Source: JAFMJV01 sp963800275 (GTDB lineage Bacteria; Chloroflexota; Limnocylindria; Limnocylindrales; CSP1-4). From it: DNA of 64,000 nucleotides. Positions within the stretch are counted from its first letter, which is position 1, and the number at the start of each line of letters is the position of its first letter. Under the pieces are notes generated by a model that was not told the origin of the DNA, searched no databases, and saw nothing but the letters and a program-made list of their open reading frames with translations. Made by a program: the position numbers and the translations under genes. Positions 7,925 through 15,862 of the stretch are shown one piece after another. The stretch spans positions 1 to 64,000 of the forward strand of contig CAWDAI010000011.1 in the NCBI GenBank assembly GCA_963800275.1. The letters run 5' to 3'.

Positions 7925-9355
7925 CTAGTCGGCCAGCTTGGCCGCGTTCTCACGGACCTGGTCGAGAGTGCCGGCCAGGAAGAAGGCCTGCTCCGGCAGA
8001 TTATCGGCCTCCCCTTCGAGGATGTCCTTGAACGAGGCCACGGTGTCCTTGATGGCCACGTACTCGCCCTCGCGACCGGTGAAGACGGAGGCCACGAAGA
8101 AGGGCTGGCTCATGAAGCGCTGCAGGCGGCGGGCGCGGGCCACGAGGGCCTTGTCCTCGTCGGACAGCTCGTCGATGCCGAGGATGGCGATGATGTCCTG
8201 CAGGTCGCGGTAGCGCTGAAGCACACGCTGGACCTCGCGCGCGACCTCGTAGTGCTCCTGGCCCACGATGAGCGGGTCGAGCACGCGCGAGGTGGAGGTG
8301 AGGGGGTCGACGGCCGGGTAGATGCCCAGCTCGGTCAGGTAGCGCTCCAGGCGAATGGTCGAGTCGAGGTGCCCGAAGGTCGTTGCCGGCGCCGGGTCGG
8401 TGTAGTCATCCGCGGGCACGTAGATGGCCTGCAGCGAAGTGATCGATCCGGTCTTGGTCGACGTGATGCGCTCCTGGAGAGTGGCCATCTCCGTGGCCAG
8501 GTTGGGCTGGTAGCCCACCGCCGAGGGCATGCGGCCGAGCAGCGCCGAGACCTCCGAGCCGGCCTGGGTGAAGCGGAAGATGTTGTCCACGAAGAGCAGC
8601 ACGTCGCGACCCTCGTCGCGGAAGTACTCGGCCATGGTCAGGCCGGTCAGCGCCACACGCAGGCGGGCCCCCGGCGGCTCGTTCATCTGGCCGAAGGAGA
8701 AGACGGTCTTCTCGAGGACACCCGACTCGGTCATCTCCGCGATGAGGTCGTTGCCCTCGCGCGAGCGCTCGCCGACGCCGGCGAAGACGGAGTAGCCCCC
8801 GTGCTCCTGGGCGACGTTGCGGATGAGCTCCTGGATGATGACGGTCTTGCCCACGCCGGCCCCACCGAAGACGCCGATCTTGCCGCCCTTGGCGAAGGGG
8901 CAGATGAGGTCGATGACCTTGATGCCCGTCTCGAAGACCTCGGTGGCGGTGGCCTGGTCCTCGAAAGAGGGCGGCTTGCGATGGATGGGGTACGTCTTCT
9001 CGGTCGTGACCTCGCCCTTGCCGTCGATGGGCTCACCCAGCACGTTGAAGACGCGGCCCAACGTCTCGGGGCCGACGGGCACGCTGATGGGCGCGCCGGT
9101 ATCGACCACCTCGATGCCGCGGGCCAGGCCGTCGGTGCTGGTCATGGCCACGGTACGCACCCAGTTGTTGCCCAGGTGCTGCTGGACCTCGCAGGTCACG
9201 CTGCCGCCATTCGGCGCCTTGATCTCCACCGCGTTGAGGATGGAGGGCAGCGAACCGGCCGGGAACTCGACGTCCACGACCGGCCCGGTGATGGCGATGA
9301 CGTGCCCGACCGTCCCTGCGGTCGTCTCGGGCTTGGTGCTGGTGCTGGTCGCCAT
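7925..9355 (-). CDS. atpD: F1Fo ATP synthase subunit beta
   Basis: Catalytic subunit, 476 residues. The Walker A motif is GGAGVGKT, followed by FAGVGERSREGNDL with the catalytic glutamate region, and Walker B lies in VLLFVDNIFRFTQAGSEVS. The C-terminal DELSDEDKALVARARRLQRF motif corresponds to the DELSEED segment. N-terminal residues before GHVIAITGPVVDVEF are a short Ser/Thr-rich extension. It is in operon order between atpG and atpC. Confidence 0.98.
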   Translation of the reverse strand: MATSTSTKPETTAGTVGHVIAITGPVVDVEFPAGSLPSILNAVEIKAPNGGSVTCEVQQHLGNNWVRTVAMTSTDGLARGIEVVDTGAPISVPVGPETLGRVFNVLGEPIDGKGEVTTEKTYPIHRKPPSFEDQATATEVFETGIKVIDLICPFAKGGKIGVFGGAGVGKTVIIQELIRNVAQEHGGYSVFAGVGERSREGNDLIAEMTESGVLEKTVFSFGQMNEPPGARLRVALTGLTMAEYFRDEGRDVLLFVDNIFRFTQAGSEVSALLGRMPSAVGYQPNLATEMATLQERITSTKTGSITSLQAIYVPADDYTDPAPATTFGHLDSTIRLERYLTELGIYPAVDPLTSTSRVLDPLIVGQEHYEVAREVQRVLQRYRDLQDIIAILGIDELSDEDKALVARARRLQRFMSQPFFVASVFTGREGEYVAIKDTVASFKDILEGEADNLPEQAFFLAGTLDQVRENAAKLAD

Positions 9356-9377
9356 GTGGGCTGGTTCCTCCGTCGTG

Positions 9378-10232
9378 TTAGGCGTTGCTGGCGCCGGTGG
9401 CGATCTCGATCATCTCGTTGGTGATGTTCGACTGTCGCACCTTGTTGTAGGTGAGCGTGAGATCGTCGATGAGCTCTTGGGCGTTGTCGGTGGCGTTGCG
9501 CATGGCCACCATGCGCGAGGACTGCTCGCTGGCGGTGAGCTCGAGCACGGCCTGGAACAGGCGTGTGGCCACGTAGCGTGGCATGAGGTGCTCGAGCACG
9601 CGTGTGGGGCTGGGTTCGAAGATGAACTGATGGCCGGGGATGCCCTCGAGCTGGTGGGGGTCGGGCTTGACCGGCAGCAGTCGCTTCATCTCCGGGCGCT
9701 GCACGAGCGTGGAGACGAAGGCGGGGTAGAGCAGATCGACCTTGCTGTAGGTGCCGGCCAGGAAGTCGTCGGTGATGAGCCGGGCCAGGGGCAGGATGTC
9801 CGTGAACGCAGGCTTGTCGCCGAGGCCGTCGAAGGAAGCCGCCAGTGGCACGTGCGCCCGACGCATGGCGGCGGTGCCCTTGCGACCCACCGTCACCACC
9901 TGCAGCTCGTCACTGGCGCCGCTGATCTCGTGCGCCGCGAAGCGGATGGTGTTGGTATTCAACGATCCGGCCATGCCGCGGTCGCTGGTGAAGAGCACGA
10001 TCAGGCGCGGGCCGTCTCCCTCGGCCGCCAGCAGCGGGTGCTCGTCGGGGTCGACCACCGCAGCCACGTCGGCGAGGACCTCGTCGAGCTTGTCGCTATA
10101 GGGACGGGCCGCCAGCGTCGCCTCCTGAGCACGACGAAGCTTCGATGCGGCCACGAACTGCATGGCCCGCGTGATCTGCTTGATGTTTCCGACAGATCCG
10201 ATACGGCGCCGGATCTCGCGCTGACTTGGCAC
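9378..10232 (-). CDS. atpG: F1Fo ATP synthase subunit gamma
   Basis: Rotor shaft subunit, 284 residues. The N-terminal coiled-coil arm begins REIRRRIGSVGNIKQITRAM with the conserved MQFVAASKLRRAQ. The C-terminal arm ends with SEQSSRMVAMRNATDNAQEL and LTYNKVRQSNITNEMIEIATGA, the most conserved part of the subunit. The Rossmann-like middle contains LFTSDRGMAGSLNTN. It starts 6 bases after the end of atpA. Confidence 0.96.
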   Translation of the reverse strand: MPSQREIRRRIGSVGNIKQITRAMQFVAASKLRRAQEATLAARPYSDKLDEVLADVAAVVDPDEHPLLAAEGDGPRLIVLFTSDRGMAGSLNTNTIRFAAHEISGASDELQVVTVGRKGTAAMRRAHVPLAASFDGLGDKPAFTDILPLARLITDDFLAGTYSKVDLLYPAFVSTLVQRPEMKRLLPVKPDPHQLEGIPGHQFIFEPSPTRVLEHLMPRYVATRLFQAVLELTASEQSSRMVAMRNATDNAQELIDDLTLTYNKVRQSNITNEMIEIATGASNA

Positions 10233-10238
10233 GGTCCC

Positions 10239-11768
10239 CTACGCGGTGAAGGTCTGCTTGAAGTCGTCGGTCGCCGAGCGCAGGGCCTCGATGATGTCAT
10301 CGTCCCAGGCCCCGGTCGCCAGCTTGCTCATGAGCTCACTCTGCTCGGCCTCGAGGTGGCGGTAGTAACCCTCCTCGAACGAGCGGACCCTGGCGATCTC
10401 GATGTCATCGAGGTAGCCGTTGGTGACGGCCCACAGGATCGCGGTCTGGCGCTCGACAGGCAGCGGGTCGTACTGCGGCTGCTTGATGACCTCGCTGATG
10501 CGCTCGCCGCGGTTGAGCTGGTCACGCGTGGCCTTGTCCAGGTCGGAGGCGAACTGGGCGAAGGCCGCCAGCTCCCGGAACTGGGCGAGGTCCAGCTTGA
10601 GCGGACCGGCCACCTTCTTCATGGCCTTGTTCTGGGCCGCCGAGCCCACGCGCGAGACAGAGATGCCCACGTTGAGCGCGGGGCGCTGGCCGGCGTTGAA
10701 GAGGTCGGACTCCAGGAACATCTGGCCGTCGGTGATGGAGATGACGTTGGTGGGGATGTAGGCCGAGACGTCGTTGGCCTGGGTCTCGATGATGGGCAGC
10801 GCCGTCAGCGAACCCCCGCCGTTCTCATCGTTGAGGCGAGCGGCGCGCTCGAGCAGGCGGCTGTGCAGATAGAAGACGTCGCCGGGGTAGGCCTCGCGTC
10901 CGGGCGGACGGCGCAACAGCAGCGACATCTCCCGGTAGGCCCAGGCATGCTTGGTGAGGTCGTCGTAGACGCAGAGCGCATCCTTGACGGTCTCGCCACC
11001 GACCTCGATCCCCTCCTCCATCACGTACTCACCCATGGCCACACCGGCGTAGGGCGCGAGGTACTGGAGCGGGGCTGGCTCCTGGGCACCGGCGACGACC
11101 ACGATGGTGTGGTCCATGGCGCCCTCGCGCTCCAGCACGGCCACCGTCTGGGCCACGGTCGAGAGCTTCTGCCCGATGGCGACATAGATGCAGACGACGC
11201 CCTTGCCCTTCTGGTTGATGATGGTGTCGATGGTGACGGTGGTCTTGCCCGTCTGGCGGTCACCGATGATGAGCTCGCGCTGGCCACGGCCGATGGGGAT
11301 GAGCGCATCGATGGCCTTGATGCCCGTCTGGAGCGGCGTGTCGACCGACTGGCGGGTGATCACGCCCGGGGCCACGCGCTCCACCGGGCGCGTCTCCTTG
11401 GCCGCGATGGGGCCCTTGTCATCGATGGGCTCGCCCAGGACGTTGACCACGCGGCCGATCAGCTCGGGCCCGACCGGCACCTCCACCACCGTGCCCGTGG
11501 TCTTGACCGTGTCACCCTCCTTGATCTGGGTGTAGTCACCGAGGACGACGGCACCGACCGTCTCCTCCTCCAGGTTGAGGGCCAAGCCCTTGATGCCGCC
11601 GGGGAACTCGAGCAGCTCGCTCGCGAGCGCGTCCTCCAGGCCGTAGATGCGGGCGATGCCATCGCCGACCTCCACGACGGTGCCGACCGAACGCGTCTCC
11701 ACGCCCGAATCGAACTCGTCGATGGCGGACTTGATGATCTGGGTGATGTCGTCGGAGCGGATTGCCAT
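10239..11768 (-). CDS. atpA: F1Fo ATP synthase subunit alpha
   Basis: Non-catalytic nucleotide-binding subunit, 509 residues. The Walker A motif is GDRQTGKTT. The conserved PGVITRQSVDTPLQTGIKAID and SVSRVGSAAQNKAMKK segments, the latter with the arginine that completes the catalytic site on beta, are intact. The N-terminal helix IIKSAIDEF, which contacts delta, is present. It lies between atpH and atpG. Length and motifs are standard. Confidence 0.98.
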   Translation of the reverse strand: MAIRSDDITQIIKSAIDEFDSGVETRSVGTVVEVGDGIARIYGLEDALASELLEFPGGIKGLALNLEEETVGAVVLGDYTQIKEGDTVKTTGTVVEVPVGPELIGRVVNVLGEPIDDKGPIAAKETRPVERVAPGVITRQSVDTPLQTGIKAIDALIPIGRGQRELIIGDRQTGKTTVTIDTIINQKGKGVVCIYVAIGQKLSTVAQTVAVLEREGAMDHTIVVVAGAQEPAPLQYLAPYAGVAMGEYVMEEGIEVGGETVKDALCVYDDLTKHAWAYREMSLLLRRPPGREAYPGDVFYLHSRLLERAARLNDENGGGSLTALPIIETQANDVSAYIPTNVISITDGQMFLESDLFNAGQRPALNVGISVSRVGSAAQNKAMKKVAGPLKLDLAQFRELAAFAQFASDLDKATRDQLNRGERISEVIKQPQYDPLPVERQTAILWAVTNGYLDDIEIARVRSFEEGYYRHLEAEQSELMSKLATGAWDDDIIEALRSATDDFKQTFTA

Positions 11769-11791
11769 GCGTGTTCCTTACTGGGTCGGCG

Positions 11792-12337
11792 TCAGATAGC
11801 GATGTGCGAGAGGTCGGTCCGGAGTCGCTCGAGGCGGCCCCGCACGGAGCCGTCGATGAGCTGGTCTCCGACACGGACCACGACGCCGCCGAGCAGCGCG
11901 GGGTCCACCTCCTGGCTGATCTCGATGTGCTTGCCGGTGGTCTCCTCGAGCCGAGCGCGCAGGGATGCGACCTCCGGCTCTTCGAGGGCGGTGGCCGAGG
12001 TCACGCGCGCCTCCACGATGCCCTCGCGCCGGCGATACAGGCGGGTGAACTCGGCGATGACCTCGGGCAGGAGCTCGAACCGGCCGCGCTTGATGAGCAG
12101 GGCCAGCAGGTTTCGCGGCGGGCCCTTCAGGTCATCGCCAAGCACCCGCCCGAGGACCTCGATGCGCGCCTCCAAAGGCACGGCCGGGTTCGACAGCAGC
12201 TGGATCACGTCCCCGCGCACGAGGCGCTCGGAGGCGACTTCGAGCGCGGCCAGCCAGGCCTCCATCGAGTCATCGCGCTCAGCGATCTCGAAGGCAGCCT
12301 CGGCGTAGCGGCGAGCGTTGCCGCGAGTCAGCGCCAT
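11792..12337 (-). CDS. atpH: F1Fo ATP synthase subunit delta
   Basis: Peripheral-stalk subunit, 181 residues, joining the alpha subunits to subunit b. The start was set at the ATG at 12337 (MALTRGNARRYAEAAFEIA), because the family begins with the RRYAxALF-like helix and longer upstream readings add unrelated sequence reaching into atpF. The C-terminal part contains ATALEEPEVASLRARLEETTG and VDPALLGGVVVRVGDQLIDGS, the conserved OSCP/delta C-terminal motif. It begins 25 bases after atpF. Confidence 0.93.
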   Translation of the reverse strand: MALTRGNARRYAEAAFEIAERDDSMEAWLAALEVASERLVRGDVIQLLSNPAVPLEARIEVLGRVLGDDLKGPPRNLLALLIKRGRFELLPEVIAEFTRLYRRREGIVEARVTSATALEEPEVASLRARLEETTGKHIEISQEVDPALLGGVVVRVGDQLIDGSVRGRLERLRTDLSHIAI

Positions 12338-12362
12338 ACCGGCGTGATCGTAGGTGGGGTCA

Positions 12363-12956
12363 TCAGTTGCGCTCGTCTCCGGCGGGTGGGGCGACCGAGA
12401 CCTGGGCCAGGAACTCATCCACCAACCGCTTCTCTCGCTCGGTGCTCATGGTCTCGCCCACGACGGCCCCGGCGGCGGCCAATGCCAGCTCTGCCACCTG
12501 GCCGCGGACGTCCGCGAGTGCTCGTTTGCGCTCGGTGTCGATGTCCGCGACCGCACGCTCGCGCATGCGATCGATCTCGGCCTGTGTGTCGGTGACGCCC
12601 TTCTCGCGCGTCTCGTCGGCGGTCTTCTGGGCACGCCCGATGATCTCACCCGCCTCACGACGAGCCTCGTTGAGCACGGCCTGCCGCTGCTCGGCAGCGT
12701 TCTCCCGGTCGCGACGGGCGGCGTCCGCATCCTTGAGGCCCTGCTCGATCCGCCCACGCCGTTCCTGCAGGCGTTCGCCCAACGGCTCGATGACCACCTT
12801 CCAGGCGATCATGAAGAAGACCGCGAAGTTGGCCGCCGCGACGAGGATCCAGAAGAGGTTGACGGTGAGACCGCCAGTCTCTTGCACCTCGGGCGTCTCG
12901 GCAGCCAACGTCGGCAGTGCCTCGGTCAGGCCCTGGGCTACGGCCAGGATGTCCAC
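12363..12956 (-). CDS. atpF: F1Fo ATP synthase subunit b
   Basis: Peripheral-stalk subunit, 197 residues. A short periplasmic/N-terminal stretch of about 28 residues precedes a single transmembrane helix (NLFWILVAAANFAVFFMIAWKVV). A long, charged, Ala/Glu/Arg-rich coiled coil of about 130 residues then reaches up to F1. The N-terminal extension is longer than in E. coli AtpF, as in many Gram-positive-type b subunits. It sits 20 bases after atpE. Confidence 0.94.
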   Translation of the reverse strand: MDILAVAQGLTEALPTLAAETPEVQETGGLTVNLFWILVAAANFAVFFMIAWKVVIEPLGERLQERRGRIEQGLKDADAARRDRENAAEQRQAVLNEARREAGEIIGRAQKTADETREKGVTDTQAEIDRMRERAVADIDTERKRALADVRGQVAELALAAAGAVVGETMSTEREKRLVDEFLAQVSVAPPAGDERN

Positions 12957-12976
12957 GGTTACAGCGATCCCGATCG

Positions 12977-13195
12977 TCAGCCGACGAAGACGAGTGCGAG
13001 CGCGACCACGAGCGCGATGATGCCGAGTCCTTCCGCGAACGCGGCCATGAGGATGGCGACGCTGCGGATCTGGCCGGCGGCGTCCGGGTTGCGGCCGATG
13101 GCGCTGGCGCTCATGCCGGCGAGGATGCCGATGCCGATGCCGGGGCCGATGATGCTGATGGCGGCGAGGCCGGCGCCGAGAGGTGCGAGGTCCAT
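12977..13195 (-). CDS. atpE: F1Fo ATP synthase subunit c
   Basis: c-ring proteolipid, 72 residues, of two transmembrane helices joined by a polar loop containing GRNPDA (canonical RNP). The proton-carrying carboxylate is the glutamate in AAFAEGLGII. The residue after it is Gly rather than the Ser/Thr of Na+-binding rings, so H+ coupling is predicted. Helix 1 is the Gly-rich IIGPGIGIGILAGMSASAIG packing motif. The gene lies between atpB and atpF. Confidence 0.97.
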   Translation of the reverse strand: MDLAPLGAGLAAISIIGPGIGIGILAGMSASAIGRNPDAAGQIRSVAILMAAFAEGLGIIALVVALALVFVG

Positions 13196-13273
13196 TCTTT
13201 CCTGTCCTCCTGCTTGGTTCCCTGACTTGAACGATCGGTGTGGTGGTCGGGCGGGCTGCCCCGTGGCTGGTGG

Positions 13274-14353
13274 TTAGGCGCTGGCAGTCGCTCCCGATGG
13301 TGCTTCCTGACCGGCTGACGCCTCCGAGGCGTGAGCCTCCTCCTCGTGGCTCTCCTCGTGGTGGGTCTCGATGGCCGTGAGCACGAACATGAGGGTCAGC
13401 GTGCTGAAGATCAGGGCCTGCACGAAGGTGAGGATGACCTCCAGGCCGTAGAGAGCGACCGGGATGAGGAAGGCACCGGCGAGCGCGGTGACGATGGCGA
13501 TGGCGACCTCGCCGCCGTAGATGTTGCCGAAGAGTCGCATCGAGAGCGTGAGCGGCTTGACGAACTCGAGGATGAATTCGATGAGCCCCACGAACAGGCC
13601 GATGAGGCCGGCGCCGATGCCGTGGCGGAACTCGTGGACGGGAAAGAACTTGGAGAGGTATCCGCCGACGCCAAGCTGCCGGAACCCCTGGTATTCGAAA
13701 TAGATGAAGGCGAACAGGGCGAGGCCGATGGTCACGTTCAGGTCGCTGGTGGGCGCGCGCGTGCCGGGCAGGATGCCGACGCCCGGCACCAAACCGCTCC
13801 AGTTGAAGGCGAGGATGAGCACGAAGAAGGCCGCGAAGATGGGCAGGTACTTGAGCGCAGTACTGCCGCCCATGCCCACCGACCAGCCGCTCAGCGACTC
13901 ATGGGCCCACTCGGCGAAGTTCTGGAAGAAACCCGGTACGTCAGACCGTCCCCGAGTGGCCAGGATCAGGACCAGCAGCACGATGGCCGTCACGGCCATC
14001 ATCGTGAGCAGCGTGTCGGTGATGCTGACCTCGAAGGTCATGAGGTCGTGGCTGCCGTGGCTGGCGCCACTGGCGATCCAGACCTCGTGTGGGCGGGGCA
14101 TGTGCAGGGTGCCGTTGACGAGGCAGTTGATGGACTCGGTCAGGCCACCGGCCTCCAGGCACGACTGGTTGCTGTCCAGGTCAAGCGGCGGCAGGAACAC
14201 GAACGCCGCCATGTTGAGCACGAGCAGGCCGACGATGGCGCCCACCAGGAAGCGCATCGAGATGCGGCTCGTGCGGTCCTGGCTGAAGTCGATCTCGTCG
14301 GCTGCGCCTCGGGGCAGCGGTTCGTTGTCTGGCGAGGCCGGATCGTTGGGCAA
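13274..14353 (-). CDS. atpB: F1Fo ATP synthase subunit a
   Basis: Stator channel subunit, 359 residues, about 100 longer than typical. The essential arginine lies in KPLTLSMRLFGNIYGGEVAI. The extra length is an N-terminal region: a cytoplasmic tail, one early helix (about residues 35-55), then a polar segment with two Cys (SNQSCLEAGGLTESINCLVN) before the conserved core. The C-terminal tail is His/Glu-rich (ETHHEESHEEEAHASEA). It is followed downstream by atpE after 78 bases. Confidence 0.95.
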   Translation of the reverse strand: MPNDPASPDNEPLPRGAADEIDFSQDRTSRISMRFLVGAIVGLLVLNMAAFVFLPPLDLDSNQSCLEAGGLTESINCLVNGTLHMPRPHEVWIASGASHGSHDLMTFEVSITDTLLTMMAVTAIVLLVLILATRGRSDVPGFFQNFAEWAHESLSGWSVGMGGSTALKYLPIFAAFFVLILAFNWSGLVPGVGILPGTRAPTSDLNVTIGLALFAFIYFEYQGFRQLGVGGYLSKFFPVHEFRHGIGAGLIGLFVGLIEFILEFVKPLTLSMRLFGNIYGGEVAIAIVTALAGAFLIPVALYGLEVILTFVQALIFSTLTLMFVLTAIETHHEESHEEEAHASEASAGQEAPSGATASA

Positions 14354-14389
14354 CGCTAGCTCCGTTGGGACGGAGCACGCTCGTGTCCG

Positions 14390-14608
14390 TCAGTCATCGA
14401 TGTCGGCAAGGAACCGGCTCAGGATGCGCCAGTCTGCCACCGCCCCGATCACGATACCGAGCAGAAATCCACCGATCACGAGCAGAGGGTTGGTGCCCAA
14501 CTGCTGGTCGAGCCAGCGGCCGAGCAGGAGCCCTCCGAACGTCGTCACGAAGAGGACGAGCCCGATCTCGCTGAACAGGGCGAAGTATGCGAATGATTTC
14601 CCGTCCAT
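14390..14608 (-). CDS. AtpZ/AtpI-family small membrane protein
   Basis: A 72-residue protein with two hydrophobic helices, at the head of the atp operon where AtpI/AtpZ (c-ring assembly or Mg2+/Ca2+ transport accessory) is usually found. The core SEIGLVLFVTTFGGLLLGRW, then GTNPLLVIGGFLLGIVIGAV, is the AtpZ signature. The ATG at 14608 is preferred over the upstream in-frame GTG at 14659: it has a GAGGG element upstream, and the -10-like TATACT at 14634-14639 would leave the GTG upstream of the transcript. The family assignment is good; its exact role is uncertain. Confidence 0.8.
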   Translation of the reverse strand: MDGKSFAYFALFSEIGLVLFVTTFGGLLLGRWLDQQLGTNPLLVIGGFLLGIVIGAVADWRILSRFLADIDD

Positions 14609-14633
14609 GAGGGCGCCCTCGCGGGCGGCTAGG

Positions 14634-14639
14634 AGTATA
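14634..14639 (-). promoter_or_regulatory. Candidate -10 box (TATACT) for the atp operon
   Basis: On the minus strand TATACT lies 25 bases before the AtpZ-like ATG, between that gene and the preceding transferase gene. No good -35 hexamer sits at 16-18 bases. The position fits the start of the atp transcript. Confidence 0.4.
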
Positions 14640-14668
14640 GCAGCACGTTCGCGCTGCACCGCTGAAGC

Positions 14669-15862
14669 CTAGGCATCGTCGGCGGCGGCCCCATCGGGGG
14701 CGGCAGCCTCTGCTTCGTCGTCATAGGTGGTCGCCTCCAGGGCGGCGTCCCGACCCCGGAAGGTGACGATCAGGAGCAGCAGCCCGGAGCCCACCACGAT
14801 GGCCATGAATGCGTAGATCGGGCCTGACCCGCCGGCCAGCAGCAGGCTGATGACCGCGAGCATGACGGTGATGCCGTAGATGAGCAGCACCACCCCCTTG
14901 TGGCTGAGGCCCAGGTCCAGCAGGCGGTGGTGGATGTGGCCGCGATCCGGGGTGAACGGCGAGTGCCCGCTGAGCAGCCTGCGCGTGATGATCCAGAAGG
15001 TATCGATGATGGGCACGCCCAGGATGAGCAAGGCCGCGGCGACCTTGGCCGAGCCGAGGATGGCCAGGACCGCCAGCAGGTAGCCCATGACCATCACGCC
15101 CGTGGTCCCGATGAAGACCCTGGCTGGGTTGAAGTTCCAGGGCAGGAAGCCCAGCAGCGATCCGGCGAAGACAGCGCAGAGAACGGCCACGATCGGTTGG
15201 TACGAAGACTCGTATCCGAACGACACGAAACCCAGGGTCAGCGCGGCGATGATGGACACGCCCGTGGAGAGCCCGTCGAGGCCGTCGATGAAGTTGATGC
15301 TGTTGATCATGCCCACGATCCAGAGGGCCGTGATGAGGCTGGCCAGCACGCCCTCGAAGACGAGCGTGTCGTCGGCGAACACGCCGCCGAGGAACTCCAG
15401 TGGGTTGTTGATCTCCAGGATCTGCAGGCCCAGGAGGATGGCGAAGAGCGCCAGGATCAACTGGAACAGGAACTGCCAGCGGGCCCGGATCTGCCAACGG
15501 TCATCGATGAAGCCGAAGGCAGCGGCCAGGACCGCGCCGCCGAAGACGGCGATGAGGACCTGCTCGGTATCGGGTCCGACCAGGCCGAACCAGCGCTGCG
15601 GTTCCCAGCGCCAGCCGCTGGAGAAGACCTCCAGCTGCTGCTGCAGCGCCAGGGCCGCGAAGCCCACGATGAGGAAGGAGGCCACCACCGCCAGACCACC
15701 GGCACGCGGGATCGGCGCCAGATGGATACGGCGACCGGAGTCAGGTTCGTCGATCGCCCCGGCACGCGTCGCGAGGCGCATGGCCACCGGCGTCAGCAGG
15801 AAGGCCAACACCGCGGCCGCAGCACCCGTGGCCAGGATCTGCGGTAGCGCCTCGAAGGTCAC
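14669..15862 (-). CDS. Polyprenyl-phosphate N-acetylhexosamine-1-phosphate transferase-like protein (WecA/TagO/MraY superfamily)
   Basis: Polytopic membrane protein of 397 residues with about ten helices, expected to load a sugar-1-phosphate onto a polyprenyl phosphate carrier for wall polymers or surface glycans. It has the paired Asp motif FGFIDDRWQIRARWQF, the NSINFIDGLDGLSTG motif and the late basic RGHIHHRLLDLG motif of the WecA/TagO branch. The motif that usually reads FxGDSGS is VFIGTTGVM here: Thr253 replaces the conserved Asp. The GTG start at 15862 overlaps the glyA stop in GTGA. The C-terminus is a short acidic cytoplasmic tail. Confidence 0.88.
   Translation of the reverse strand: MTFEALPQILATGAAAAVLAFLLTPVAMRLATRAGAIDEPDSGRRIHLAPIPRAGGLAVVASFLIVGFAALALQQQLEVFSSGWRWEPQRWFGLVGPDTEQVLIAVFGGAVLAAAFGFIDDRWQIRARWQFLFQLILALFAILLGLQILEINNPLEFLGGVFADDTLVFEGVLASLITALWIVGMINSINFIDGLDGLSTGVSIIAALTLGFVSFGYESSYQPIVAVLCAVFAGSLLGFLPWNFNPARVFIGTTGVMVMGYLLAVLAILGSAKVAAALLILGVPIIDTFWIITRRLLSGHSPFTPDRGHIHHRLLDLGLSHKGVVLLIYGITVMLAVISLLLAGGSGPIYAFMAIVVGSGLLLLIVTFRGRDAALEATTYDDEAEAAAPDGAAADDA

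Noticed and set aside
8817..12308. Very long open frame (over 1100 codons) on the plus strand antisense to the atp genes
   Set aside because: Its translation is a low-complexity mirror of atpD, atpG, atpA and atpH; high GC with biased third positions commonly opens the antisense frame. The minus-strand genes have unambiguous motifs.
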